Assembly: GCA_023420935.1 (NCBI GenBank)
Contig: JAEZUR010000178.1
Coordinates: 1-16,313 of the forward strand
Origin: Bacillota bacterium
GTDB lineage: Bacteria > Bacillota > Clostridia > Lachnospirales > Lachnospiraceae
Direction: 5' to 3'
DNA: 16,313 nt
Position 1 is the first letter of the stretch. Each line of letters begins with the position of its first letter. Below are positions 1-6,790 of this stretch, one piece after another. Under the pieces are notes generated by a model, which did not search any database, had not been told where the DNA came from, and saw only the letters and a program-made list of their open reading frames with translations. A program made the position numbers and the translations under genes.

Positions 1-2428
1 CACTTACATCGTCCAACTCATCTTGAGTAAGTCTATTCTTTTGAATATCAGCAAGAAGTTGTTCCCTATCCATTCTAAATTCTGTTGTAATTTGCATTTC
101 ATTCAAACTATCAACTAAATCTATATAATCAACTACAGTACCCATAATATCCATAGACAAAGTACCTAATAATTCTTTGCAGTCCTGGTTAAGCCCAGAA
201 TAAAAGCAAATTTCATTTCTGAAATTAATACGATTACCTTTTTTTGTTATCTCATCAAGAAAAGCTTTATTCTTTTGAGCATAACAAGCTAAGAAATATT
301 CTTGAAAACTTGTATGACTAAAAAGAATATAATCTCCTGAATAGGATAAAATATTTTTATCAAAGAACAAAGTATCAAATTTACTTTCACCTAAATTATG
401 TCCTTTTAGGGTATGATATTCTTTTACCCATTTATCAAACTCATCTTTAGTTAAATAGTATTCGTTTTTTTCATACATACAATAAGCCAGGTTACTTAAA
501 AAATGTTCTTTAAGAGTAAATGAATATGTACTACGCAATGCTTCTTTAGGAGACAATTTTTCTAAAACTATCTGCAAATAATTTTGCATTACAATTCCTT
601 CGTTTGTAGGTACAAAATTATTATCATTATCCCAAAGAATCATAAACACAGCAATATTAAATGGTGTCTTAGCGAAGTTGATTTGATTACAGTAAGAATC
701 AATATTGTTAACAGTATCATCAATATTAACAAGATCTTCTCTGCCTTTAGCCCAGTTTGTTACCATTGCTCTAATCTGTGCTTTTCCCATGTACTGAATA
801 TAAACTTCTCTAAAAACAGTACCATAATCAGGAATTTTCTTTACATCTACTGATTGGAAAAATTCTTCTTCTATCGTCAAGATAAATCTGTTATTCTTAT
901 ACGCTTCTATGAATCTTGTAATCCATAATGTATGATTAGAATCACTTGTCTTTACATTATCAATGAGAAAAACCATCTTACCAGCTGTAATTAATTCTAA
1001 GATTTTGTTTTTACTTATAGCATCATCACCCAAAATATTGTCTTGAATAAAGTGTATTGTGCTATTAAGTATTCTATCTTGTCCTTTTGAGAGATACTTC
1101 ATATTAACATGAACAGGAATCATATTCCTTGTTTCAAACTCGCTAATATACAGTAAGCCAATTTGCTGTAAAACAGTTGTCTTTCCTGTTTCCTTTTTTC
1201 CAATTAAAAGAATGTTTTCATCAGTTCCCATGATATTTTGGATATTGGTTTCTTTTTCATCAACATGCTCATTTTCTTTCACATATTCAGATTTATCAGA
1301 TAGCACAGGTTCAAACAAAATCTGTTTAAATTCTTTTGGTGACTTAGAATCCACTTCTTTAATCATCGCATACTTCTCTGACATATTTGAAAAATATTGA
1401 TTTATACCATTGATGATACTGAATTTTTCTTTCCAAGAATCTGAATCAGAAAACATATCAAAATATTCTTCTCCATTAGGACAAATATTTGTACCTATAT
1501 CAAATTCTTTTCTATTCTGTGCATAATAAGTTCTAAACAATACAATACATTTATGCATGTCATATTCTACATTTATGATCGAATAACCATTATAACCATC
1601 TATTGCACGTCCTTCTGCATAATCCAAAGGATACAACTTTCCAGCTGTGCTATAAACAGTCTTTAGATTCTTTCTAATTACCTGTTTCAAATCTTCCACA
1701 TGTACATGTCCACGCATTACAATATCAAACTTTGCCAAATCTTTTTCAACTTCTAATGTTTCACAATCTTCCAGCCAATCTATAGGATGATGCATCATAC
1801 AAATCTTTATATCTGAATTCTCTACATGACTATAAAGATCCTTTATTTGTCGAGAACCAATATATAAATTTCCTTTTTCAACATAACCCTTTCCCGATGA
1901 TCTCCATGCTGAATCAACACATACAACTCCTACATTTAATCCATTGATTTCTTTATTATATGAATATCCCAAAGTAGCAAACTTTACATCTGATTGGTTT
2001 TCTTTGATATTTTCATAGAAATAATCTAAACGACTTCTATATATAGGATCAAATGCATCCAACAATGGATTTATTTTGTCTAATGTTTTTACCTGTAATC
2101 CAGATTCTAATGCTGGTATAATCTTTGTAATATCTACTTCATGATTACCTGGAACGACTATAAATCTATCCATAGATAATCCAAGTTCACTTAATAATGG
2201 CTCAACCAATATTTCCATTGCTAAACCCCATTGGTTCTCATCTTGCAATGCCTTATCTCCACGTTGAATTAAATCCCCAGTAAAACATATTAAATCAATG
2301 GAAATACCTTTCTGCTCTTGTACTTTCTTTATATCATTGATTAATTCCTGAACGATGTATTTAATTTCTGATTTATCCTTTTTTTGAATATGTGAATCTG
2401 ATATATGTAAAATATTTAAGCGCTTCAC
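1..2428 (-). CDS. Metallophosphoesterase-NACHT (STAND) NTPase fusion, C-terminus cut by window edge
   Basis: The frame is open from a GTG at 2428 (ribosome site GGAGGGG just upstream) to the window edge, giving 809 codons with no stop. Residues 1-260 are a calcineurin-like metallophosphoesterase with all metal motifs: ISDSH (D11, H13), FTGD (D52), GNHE (N95, H96), MMHH (H213, H214) and GHVH (H241, H243). Residues about 405-720 are a NACHT-type NTPase: Walker A GKKETGKTT (G410-T418), Walker B MVFLID (D490), and the family's characteristic FSHTSFQEYF (703-712) near the winged-helix end. The remaining C-terminus, presumably the sensor, is outside the window. Known bacterial NACHT and Avs proteins are anti-phage STAND sensors with N-terminal effectors. 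By inference, the phosphoesterase here is the effector, hydrolysing a nucleic acid or nucleotide on activation. It lies next to an rlmH-anchored island. The architecture is clear; the defence role is inferred. Confidence 0.9.
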   Translation of the reverse strand, partial: MKRLNILHISDSHIQKKDKSEIKYIVQELINDIKKVQEQKGISIDLICFTGDLIQRGDKALQDENQWGLAMEILVEPLLSELGLSMDRFIVVPGNHEVDITKIIPALESGLQVKTLDKINPLLDAFDPIYRSRLDYFYENIKENQSDVKFATLGYSYNKEINGLNVGVVCVDSAWRSSGKGYVEKGNLYIGSRQIKDLYSHVENSDIKICMMHHPIDWLEDCETLEVEKDLAKFDIVMRGHVHVEDLKQVIRKNLKTVYSTAGKLYPLDYAEGRAIDGYNGYSIINVEYDMHKCIVLFRTYYAQNRKEFDIGTNICPNGEEYFDMFSDSDSWKEKFSIINGINQYFSNMSEKYAMIKEVDSKSPKEFKQILFEPVLSDKSEYVKENEHVDEKETNIQNIMGTDENILLIGKKETGKTTVLQQIGLLYISEFETRNMIPVHVNMKYLSKGQDRILNSTIHFIQDNILGDDAISKNKILELITAGKMVFLIDNVKTSDSNHTLWITRFIEAYKNNRFILTIEEEFFQSVDVKKIPDYGTVFREVYIQYMGKAQIRAMVTNWAKGREDLVNIDDTVNNIDSYCNQINFAKTPFNIAVFMILWDNDNNFVPTNEGIVMQNYLQIVLEKLSPKEALRSTYSFTLKEHFLSNLAYCMYEKNEYYLTKDEFDKWVKEYHTLKGHNLGESKFDTLFFDKNILSYSGDYILFSHTSFQEYFLACYAQKNKAFLDEITKKGNRINFRNEICFYSGLNQDCKELLGTLSMDIMGTVVDYIDLVDSLNEMQITTEFRMDREQLLADIQKNRLTQDELDDVS

Positions 2429-2469
2429 CTTTATCCCCTCCGTTCTACTTTTTGTCATTCCTGCATATA

Positions 2470-2475
2470 TATAAT
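2470..2475 (+). promoter_or_regulatory. Candidate -10 box for the 36-codon ORF
   Basis: A perfect TATAAT sits 30 nt before the small ORF start, in a very AT-rich 75-bp spacer that separates it from the divergent NACHT gene. No convincing -35 is present at 16-18 bp, so this is a weak call. The same AT-rich block probably also serves the divergent gene. Confidence 0.3.
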
Positions 2476-2504
2476 ATAGATTTTTTAAATAAAGGAGTTT
2501 AAAC

Positions 2505-2615
2505 ATGACCGCTATAGAATTTATTACCTTAATAATTGAAGCTGATAATAAAGAAGAAATGATACGATTACTAAATGAATATCGTGTTCCTGAAAATGAA
2601 TCAAAATATTGTTAG
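2505..2615 (+). CDS. Small ORF of 36 codons, unknown function
   Basis: The ATG at 2505 follows a good ribosome site (AAAGGAG at 2491-2497, 7-nt spacer). The peptide begins MTAIEFITLIIEAD and ends in ENESKYC. It is acidic and predicted mostly helical, with no signal peptide or membrane segment. It is divergent from the phosphoesterase-NACHT gene, sharing a 76-nt spacer, and its TAG stop lies inside the hairpin at 2611-2642, so the ORF and terminator form a compact unit. I do not recognise a family. It could be a small accessory or regulator of the neighbouring gene or a chance ORF; the ribosome site and hairpin favour real expression. Confidence 0.4.
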   Translation: MTAIEFITLIIEADNKEEMIRLLNEYRVPENESKYC

Positions 2616-2642
2616 TATTGCTCTATTTAGAGCAACACTAAC
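2611..2642. terminator. Hairpin at the end of the 36-codon ORF
   Basis: The arms 2611-2624 and 2629-2642 pair over 14 positions with one mismatch around an ATTT loop. The left arm includes the stop codon of the small ORF. No long T tract follows on either strand, so termination may be weak; the hairpin could also act as a transcript-stabilising end. Confidence 0.5.
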
Positions 2643-3093
2643 ATTATATCATAGATAATAAAATTCTCTTCTTTATTAGCAGCTGTTAATTTTTGTAATA
2701 ACACTATTGTTTATTCTCACACCTCTATTGAATAATTCTATTACATATCTCCTTATTAAGACTTTTATATTTTACCATTTTATGGTATATAATTCAAGTT
2801 AACTAATTACTATTATATATGCCCTACAACAAATTCTTTTATAAATTCTGATCCTTATCTACTTGCAAATGAAAGAAAGACAAACCTCCATATCAGACGC
2901 ATCTCCACCAATAATATACTGGACCAGTTCCTAATACAATTTTAACATAATCGAATCACTCTAACGCAGTTCATTAATTGTAATCTTCTCGATTATCAAC
3001 TTAAGTAATACCTTAATCACTTGATCACTGATTCAACTCATTAATACCCGCTGGATCTGTTTCAATACAAGTGTTACTTTATCGGTATTACCA
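2643..3093. other. 450-nt spacer with no supported gene
   Basis: AT-rich DNA between the small ORF hairpin and the rlmH-like repeat. It contains a short palindrome (TACCAT/ATGGTA at 2773-2787) and one minus-strand frame (3092 down to about 2800) that reads as coding-like pieces broken by several stops. One piece, ending IIEKITINE, faintly recalls the C-terminal part of large serine recombinases, but stop density in DNA this AT-rich does not prove a pseudogene. No promoter, tRNA or repeat array was seen. Confidence 0.4.
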
Positions 3094-3118
3094 CCCTCTA
3101 CTTATGATACGGTTCTCC
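3094..3118 (+). repeat. Distal attachment-site copy (rlmH 3' end remnant)
   Basis: This 25-bp stretch matches 5696-5720 at 23 of 25 positions, in the same orientation. On the minus strand it reads the RlmH terminal residues GEPYHK followed by TAG. The two differences are silent third-base changes (TAT/TAC for Tyr and GAA codon context), which suggests the copy came from another rlmH allele carried by the element. Homology stops abruptly on both sides. Confidence 0.75.
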
Positions 3119-3227
3119 GTGGCATAGGAAAGTGGAGTTTTACTTTTCTTAGGACTATTGATATAGTTTCTACGAGTCTCTTACTGCCTATTACAAGAAA
3201 GATACTCACCAATGCAATCATAAAAAA

Positions 3228-5336
3228 TTAATCATTGTCATATTTGCATTGTTGTTCTTGTTCATTCATATAATGCATCAATTCTATCTCCTTCATAGTC
3301 TGAATAACACACCCTTTAATCAGTTTTTTATCTTTTCCAATAATCATATTAACAATTGGCCTAATTCCGCAAGAAATTAAACTTAATATCTTTAGAATAA
3401 AGTCACTATCTTCTCTAACAATATTAACCTCATAATTATCCAAAATAATACCTGCTTTTTCCCAATTATCTAAATAGATATTTAATACCAACGGATTTGT
3501 AATTAATGGAAACACCTTATCAAGAATAACTGGTTTTCCTTCTACACTCAAATAAATTATTGGAGCATAATAGGTCTCACACTCATTATATATTCTTGCT
3601 ATGGTGTCATTATAAATAGCCACCTCTGCACTCACACATTCTAATAATTCTTCTTTTCCATCCATCTGTACTAACAGCTGCTCATATTGTCCATACACGT
3701 ATGTCTCACTTGAATAACATATTGGATTATTTTCTCTTTTCGCTTTTTGGTAGGTTTCTACAAGACGTTCTGCAAAATCCTCAGCATCATCTTTACTCAA
3801 ACGATGGATTACTCCTCTATTGGTAGCATAGCGTACATTTCCGTTATCTAATATGGTTTTAATACAATATTTCCCATCAGTAAACACCTCATCTGTATCA
3901 ATTACAAGTGGTGAGATAGGTTGATGTAAGCTCTCAATATTTCCCCATACTTGCTTCCCCTTCATAATTAATTTAATCCATAAGTTTATATCAAAGTTCT
4001 TCAAATATTCATATCTATTTGCACTAGGTATTTTAGCATTTCCTAAAACCCTATCTATAGGTCGTAAACACTCTTTATGTATCATTCCTGCTTTGCTACT
4101 GCATTCTTTATTATCTATTTCTATAAGATACGTTTCCTCTTCAAAAATTGCCTTTCCGCAGTTTATACACTTACATTCAGCTTGCGATCTAATAGCATTT
4201 CTTATTAAATCTTTATATGCGCTTTCAACATCTTCTTCTGCATATTCACCTTTAGCTGGTATCAAAATCACTTCTGTATTTTCATTAATATATTTTTCCA
4301 GACCCCCATTGTCCATAAATCTCTTTAATCTCTGCCTCGAACTACATCTAAACAATATCTCAAAGCATAAACCATTTCCCCACTTCATTATATTAGGCGA
4401 AATGTATTGCAGGGTATCTTTCTTTTTCGCATCACTAAATCTATATAACTCCATAATGAAGATAATATTTTTCTCTTCATCCTTTATACCCATTTTTTTA
4501 TTTATTTCATGATTTCCCAAAGCTATTACATAATCCTTTTGTATTTCACATTCAGACCCTTGTTCTTCCCATTCTAGATTCATAAAGATTTCTGTTTTCT
4601 CATGTAGTTTAATATATCCTTTAATCTGCTTATGTAAAGCCTCTTTATATAAACAATTTCTATTTGCTCCATACTGAATAGCCATTGAGATCAACATTTT
4701 CCAAAATAAATCAACATCTACATTCAGTTTGCTATATAAAATAAGTTTTATATATTTCTCAAAACTTTCCCCACCTTCAATATCAAAAACTTCAATATAA
4801 ATTCTGCATATTATATTTTTCAAATCTGCATTAGATATCTGCTTACCCGATATTTTTTCAAATTCTGTCTTAATATTTTTTTCAACTTTTTCTAATATAC
4901 TAATTTCATCTTTATTCAAGTTATTTTTTATATTATTGCTATCAGCTAGTCTAATTCCATCCAATATTCTTCTCAACTTAATCGTAATGTTATTTGATGC
5001 TTGTGATCTAGTCACTAAAATGTATGCTGAATCTTCTAAATATCCTTTAATATATTGCCTAACAAACTGTGCACAAACACCGTAAAATTCGGAATTTTCA
5101 TCATCACTAAATGAAATATTACGTTTCATTTGCATATGTATTTTCCTATTTGTTTTTGTAGTTATTACTAAATCATCTATCTCATCTGTTGCCTCAAAAT
5201 TTAATTTCTGTATTTTATCTTTTATATCTAAATTTAATACTACATCAATCTCAATATCAAACTCCATTAAGATCATCATAAATGCTGAAATTCGCTGTTG
5301 AAAATCAATTCCAGCATTTGTTGGTTGAATTCCCAT
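3228..5336 (-). CDS. Putative defence nuclease: PD-(D/E)xK-like N-terminus plus zinc finger, 702 aa
   Basis: The ATG at 5336 has ribosome site TGGAG with a 7-nt spacer. The N-terminus (residues 7-130) has GIDFQQR, then FEATDEIDDLVI (E48, D54, D55) and MQMKR (Q69, K71). This is the acidic-acidic-QxK layout of PD-(D/E)xK nucleases and resembles the dsDNA-nuclease domains (DUF4297/Cap4-like) at the head of many defence proteins. Residues 388-423 hold a zinc-binding cluster: C390-x2-C393, C412, H420-x2-C423. The rest is mostly helical, with no Walker motifs and no transmembrane segment. It is the sole cargo of the island between the rlmH repeats. By inference it is a single-gene anti-phage system that cuts DNA when triggered. 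The exact family is not recognised, and the nuclease call rests on motif spacing only. Confidence 0.75.
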   Translation of the reverse strand: MGIQPTNAGIDFQQRISAFMMILMEFDIEIDVVLNLDIKDKIQKLNFEATDEIDDLVITTKTNRKIHMQMKRNISFSDDENSEFYGVCAQFVRQYIKGYLEDSAYILVTRSQASNNITIKLRRILDGIRLADSNNIKNNLNKDEISILEKVEKNIKTEFEKISGKQISNADLKNIICRIYIEVFDIEGGESFEKYIKLILYSKLNVDVDLFWKMLISMAIQYGANRNCLYKEALHKQIKGYIKLHEKTEIFMNLEWEEQGSECEIQKDYVIALGNHEINKKMGIKDEEKNIIFIMELYRFSDAKKKDTLQYISPNIMKWGNGLCFEILFRCSSRQRLKRFMDNGGLEKYINENTEVILIPAKGEYAEEDVESAYKDLIRNAIRSQAECKCINCGKAIFEEETYLIEIDNKECSSKAGMIHKECLRPIDRVLGNAKIPSANRYEYLKNFDINLWIKLIMKGKQVWGNIESLHQPISPLVIDTDEVFTDGKYCIKTILDNGNVRYATNRGVIHRLSKDDAEDFAERLVETYQKAKRENNPICYSSETYVYGQYEQLLVQMDGKEELLECVSAEVAIYNDTIARIYNECETYYAPIIYLSVEGKPVILDKVFPLITNPLVLNIYLDNWEKAGIILDNYEVNIVREDSDFILKILSLISCGIRPIVNMIIGKDKKLIKGCVIQTMKEIELMHYMNEQEQQCKYDND

Positions 5337-5599
5337 TATTAATCTCCAATCTACATTATGCTTAGATATGTATTATTTTTACCCAAATTATGAATTGACA
5401 TATCCATTCTTTATTTACTTAATTTTCATTTCCAACTTCTATACTTTATACTTTTCTATTAACATTATTTTACATCAAATATGATTTTTTGTCACTAAAT
5501 TACATATATAAATGTTTTAATAAATATTTACATAATTTAGATCTGCACTTAATCCTATGGATATATATTTATGTAAATTTCCAGTAATGCAACTCAAAA
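5337..5599. other. AT-rich island spacer, no gene
   Basis: About 260 nt of very AT-rich DNA upstream of the 702-residue gene. It must contain that gene's minus-strand promoter, but I could not pick a convincing -35/-10 pair (CATAAT about 35 nt upstream of the start is the best -10). A TTGACA on the plus strand at 5395 faces no gene. Confidence 0.4.
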
Positions 5600-5636
5600 G
5601 AGTCAATATATCTAACGATTCCAGATATATTGACTC
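5600..5636. terminator. Bidirectional hairpin downstream of rlmH
   Basis: A perfect 14-bp inverted repeat (5600-5613 with 5623-5636, 9-nt loop). It is flanked by short T runs on both sides (CTTTTGAG reading minus, CTCTTTTCC reading plus), so it can end rlmH transcription coming from the right. It lies 64 bp beyond the rlmH stop, inside the proposed island, so the element would supply the terminator for its host gene. Confidence 0.7.
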
Positions 5637-5695
5637 TCTTTTCCAAACAATCTAATTGTTTTTATTCATGCTAAATCCAAATTCATGTAAAACGC

Positions 5696-5720
5696 CCCTC
5701 TACTTATGGTACGGTTCCCC
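5696..5720 (+). repeat. Proximal attachment-site copy at the rlmH stop codon
   Basis: This is the last seven codons of rlmH (GEPYHK and stop region) plus a few bases beyond. It is a 23/25 match to 3094-3118 in direct orientation, with the common core TACTTATG-R-TACGGTTC. Integration here preserves the essential RlmH C-terminus, as in SCC elements. Confidence 0.75.
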
Positions 5721-6179
5721 CATCATAATCCGGTACCCCCTATAAATCTGTTCCAACAAGATCATCCGCATCATCTGATGCGGAAATGTCATCTTAGAAA
5801 AGCTAAGCAAAAAATCTGACTGCTTGATAATCGAAGCATCCAATCCCAACGATCCCCCAATGATAAAAATGATATGGCTAACCCCATCTACTCCCAATTT
5901 CTCAATCTTCTCTGACAACTCCACAGAATCAATCTGCTTTCCTTCAATTGCGAGAGAAATTACATAAGCATCTTGCTTAATATATTTACTAATTCGTTCT
6001 CCCTCTTTTTGCTTGATCTGCAACTCCTCAGCTGCACTTGCATTATCCGGAGTTTTCTCATCTGGTACTTCAATAATTTCAAGTTTGCAGTATCTGCTTA
6101 ATCGTTTTTGATACTCTTCAATTCCTAGATTAAAATATTTCTCTTTTATTTTTCCAACACAAAGTATGGTAATTTTCAT
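5700..6179 (-). CDS. rlmH: 23S rRNA (pseudouridine1915-N3)-methyltransferase RlmH
   Basis: RlmH is a SPOUT-fold enzyme that methylates pseudouridine 1915 in helix 69 of 23S rRNA on the assembled ribosome, using S-adenosylmethionine. The product is 159 residues, the family's usual length, beginning MKITILCVGKIKEKY. It has the SAM-binding loop FIIGGSLG (106-112), the FPHQMMR/LLEQIYRGYRI segment that forms the trefoil knot, and the invariant C-terminal YHK. The ATG at 6179 is chosen over one 21 nt upstream because TTAGGAGAA lies 4-10 nt before it. It is a single gene with its own promoters. Its 3' end is the integration site of the neighbouring island, and the C-terminal residues are intact. Confidence 0.97.
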   Translation of the reverse strand: MKITILCVGKIKEKYFNLGIEEYQKRLSRYCKLEIIEVPDEKTPDNASAAEELQIKQKEGERISKYIKQDAYVISLAIEGKQIDSVELSEKIEKLGVDGVSHIIFIIGGSLGLDASIIKQSDFLLSFSKMTFPHQMMRMILLEQIYRGYRIMMGEPYHK

Positions 6180-6200
6180 GGGTTCTCCTAACTTTTTCAA

Positions 6201-6229
6201 CTTATAAACTACATACTAATCACGGTCAA
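6201..6229 (-). promoter_or_regulatory. rlmH proximal promoter
   Basis: Reading on the minus strand, TTGACC (6229-6224) and TATAAG (6206-6201) are separated by 17 bp. This is a good sigma-A promoter that would give a leader of roughly 20 nt before the rlmH start. Confidence 0.6.
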
Positions 6230-6240
6230 TAACTTTTTTC

Positions 6241-6269
6241 ATTCTACCTTGATTTCTATTATATTGCAA
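6241..6269 (-). promoter_or_regulatory. rlmH distal promoter
   Basis: On the minus strand, TTGCAA (6269-6264) and TAGAAT (6246-6241) have exactly 17 bp between them. This second sigma-A-like promoter is 40 bp upstream of the proximal one. Confidence 0.4.
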
Positions 6270-6365
6270 GAATTCTCCATAACTTATATTATTTTACACC
6301 AAATTGTTTTTAAATTGTTCATATATTGTTTTCAATCCATTCATATTTTGCACATATATTTTGTA

Positions 6366-6371
6366 TATAAT
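6366..6371 (+). promoter_or_regulatory. -10 box of small RNA candidate 1
   Basis: TATAAT lies 13 nt before the first small hairpin of the RNA candidate. TTGCAC at 6348 is too close (12 bp) to be its -35, although it is 17 bp from TAAGAT at 6371-6376. The second unit has the same TATAAT placement relative to its hairpin. Confidence 0.45.
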
Positions 6372-6375
6372 AAGA

Positions 6376-6486
6376 TTCAAGAAAGTGAATAAGTTTTTCA
6401 CTCTCTCCTCCCCCACATATAACATAGATGAAAATGGATGTTTTCAAATAGTCGTTGCACATTATTTGAAAACATCTATTTTTTTT
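6376..6486 (+). ncRNA. Small RNA candidate 1 (C-rich, tandem copy 1)
   Basis: The predicted transcript is about 110 nt. In order it has a small hairpin (AGTGAA 6384-6389 with TTCACT 6397-6402), the pyrimidine stretch CTCTCTCCTCCCCC (6401-6414), and a strong intrinsic terminator. The C-rich stretch is complementary to AGGAGG-type ribosome sites and would be single-stranded, the layout of Gram-positive base-pairing RNAs such as RsaE and LhrC. The next unit (6545-6648) repeats the same plan. No protein is supported: the overlapping plus-strand frame (6304) has no ribosome site. Class inferred; target unknown. Confidence 0.5.
6437..6486 (+). terminator. Intrinsic terminator of small RNA 1
   Basis: A perfect 14-bp stem (6437-6450 with 6463-6476, 12-nt loop) is followed at once by a run of eight T. 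It has the right polarity for the plus strand only. Confidence 0.8.
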
Positions 6487-6532
6487 ACATATTTTTTCAC
6501 ATAATGTACACAGAATGAACACAATTTTTCTC

Positions 6533-6538
6533 TATAAT
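6533..6538 (+). promoter_or_regulatory. -10 box of small RNA candidate 2
   Basis: A perfect TATAAT 12 nt before the AGTGA hairpin, matching the placement in unit 1. There is no consensus -35, which hints at activator-dependent expression or another sigma factor for both units. Confidence 0.5.
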
Positions 6539-6544
6539 ATTGTC

Positions 6545-6648
6545 TAGATAGTGAATGTAAAATCACTTTCTACTCCCACCCTATTATACGCTTAGAAAAC
6601 GCCTATTTTTCATTCTTTTAATGTTTGAATTTAGACGTTTTCTTTTTA
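6545..6648 (+). ncRNA. Small RNA candidate 2 (C-rich, tandem copy 2)
   Basis: This unit has the same architecture as candidate 1, 170 bp downstream: -10 box, AGTGA (6550-6554) pairing with TCACT (6563-6567), then the C-rich CTCCCACCC (6573-6581), then an intrinsic terminator. The 5' hairpin and C-rich element are conserved between the copies while the terminator sequence has diverged. That is expected for duplicated base-pairing RNAs kept for the anti-ribosome-site motif. No ORF with a ribosome site lies within. Confidence 0.5.
6594..6648 (+). terminator. Intrinsic terminator of small RNA 2
   Basis: AGAAAACG (6594-6601) pairs with CGTTTTCT (6636-6643). The stem is extended inward by CTA/TAG after a mismatch, encloses a loop of about 26 nt, and is followed by TTTTTATTT. 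Confidence 0.6.
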
Positions 6649-6655
6649 TTTACTC

Positions 6656-6683
6656 AAAAAAATACTTGCCAAAGGCAAGTATT
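6656..6683 (-). terminator. Intrinsic terminator of the BECR nuclease / structured RNA transcript
   Basis: A perfect 10-bp stem with a 3-nt loop (6661-6670 with 6674-6683). On the minus strand it runs straight into seven T (plus-strand A run 6656-6662). It ends transcripts coming from the nuclease gene and the structured RNA. Confidence 0.85.
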
Positions 6684-6690
6684 AGTATTA

Positions 6691-6790
6691 AATATATAGG
6701 ATTATTGGCTAGGCGGTGTATCTAGCATCTCAGGTACTCATTAAGAGTGTGTCGGGCACCATTTCCGACCTCAACAATCCTATATAATTA
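6691..6790 (-). ncRNA. Structured RNA candidate downstream of the BECR nuclease gene
   Basis: A closing helix of 14 pairs (6785-6772 with 6707-6694) encloses three hairpins: GTCGG/CCGAC, ACTC/GAGT and GCTAG/CTAGC. The one irregular pair in the closing helix is G-U on the minus strand but A-C on the plus strand, so the RNA is read from the minus strand. That agrees with the minus-strand terminator 10 nt beyond. The first and third loops carry complementary GGTG and CACC and could form a kissing interaction. It begins about 35 nt after the nuclease stop. It has no ORF and is more GC-rich than its surroundings. I do not recognise an Rfam family. An RNA partner or antitoxin for the nuclease is one inference; a retained 3' UTR element is another. 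Confidence 0.55.

Larger units (their letters stand above)
3094..5720. mobile_element. Small genomic island at the 3' end of rlmH (SCC-like)
   Basis: The DNA between and including two direct repeats (3094-3118 and 5696-5720) is about 2.6 kb. One repeat is the genuine 3' end of rlmH; the other is a detached copy that still spells GEPYHK and a stop on the minus strand, with no other rlmH homology. This is the signature of site-specific integration at rlmH known from staphylococcal cassette chromosome (SCC) elements. The only cargo is the 702-residue nuclease-like gene. No ccr recombinase is present, so the element is either a remnant, moved in trans, or part of a larger composite continuing past the left edge. 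Confidence 0.65.

Noticed and set aside
584..1400. Plus-strand frames of 89 and 62 codons
   Set aside because: They lie antisense to the phosphoesterase-NACHT frame, which has clear domain motifs, and have no ribosome sites.
5395..5423. Plus-strand TTGACA with CTTAAT 17 bp later
   Set aside because: The -10 is poor and there is no plus-strand gene or terminator-bounded RNA downstream; likely chance in AT-rich DNA.
6180..6200. Longer RlmH start (166 residues)
   Set aside because: The extra seven codons contain the ribosome site TTAGGAGAA of the 159-residue form, which matches the family length and the MKITI start.
6304..6522. Overlapping 66- and 67-codon frames on the two strands
   Set aside because: They are mirror products of the terminator palindrome and AT-rich flanks; neither has a ribosome site at its start and the residues are low complexity.
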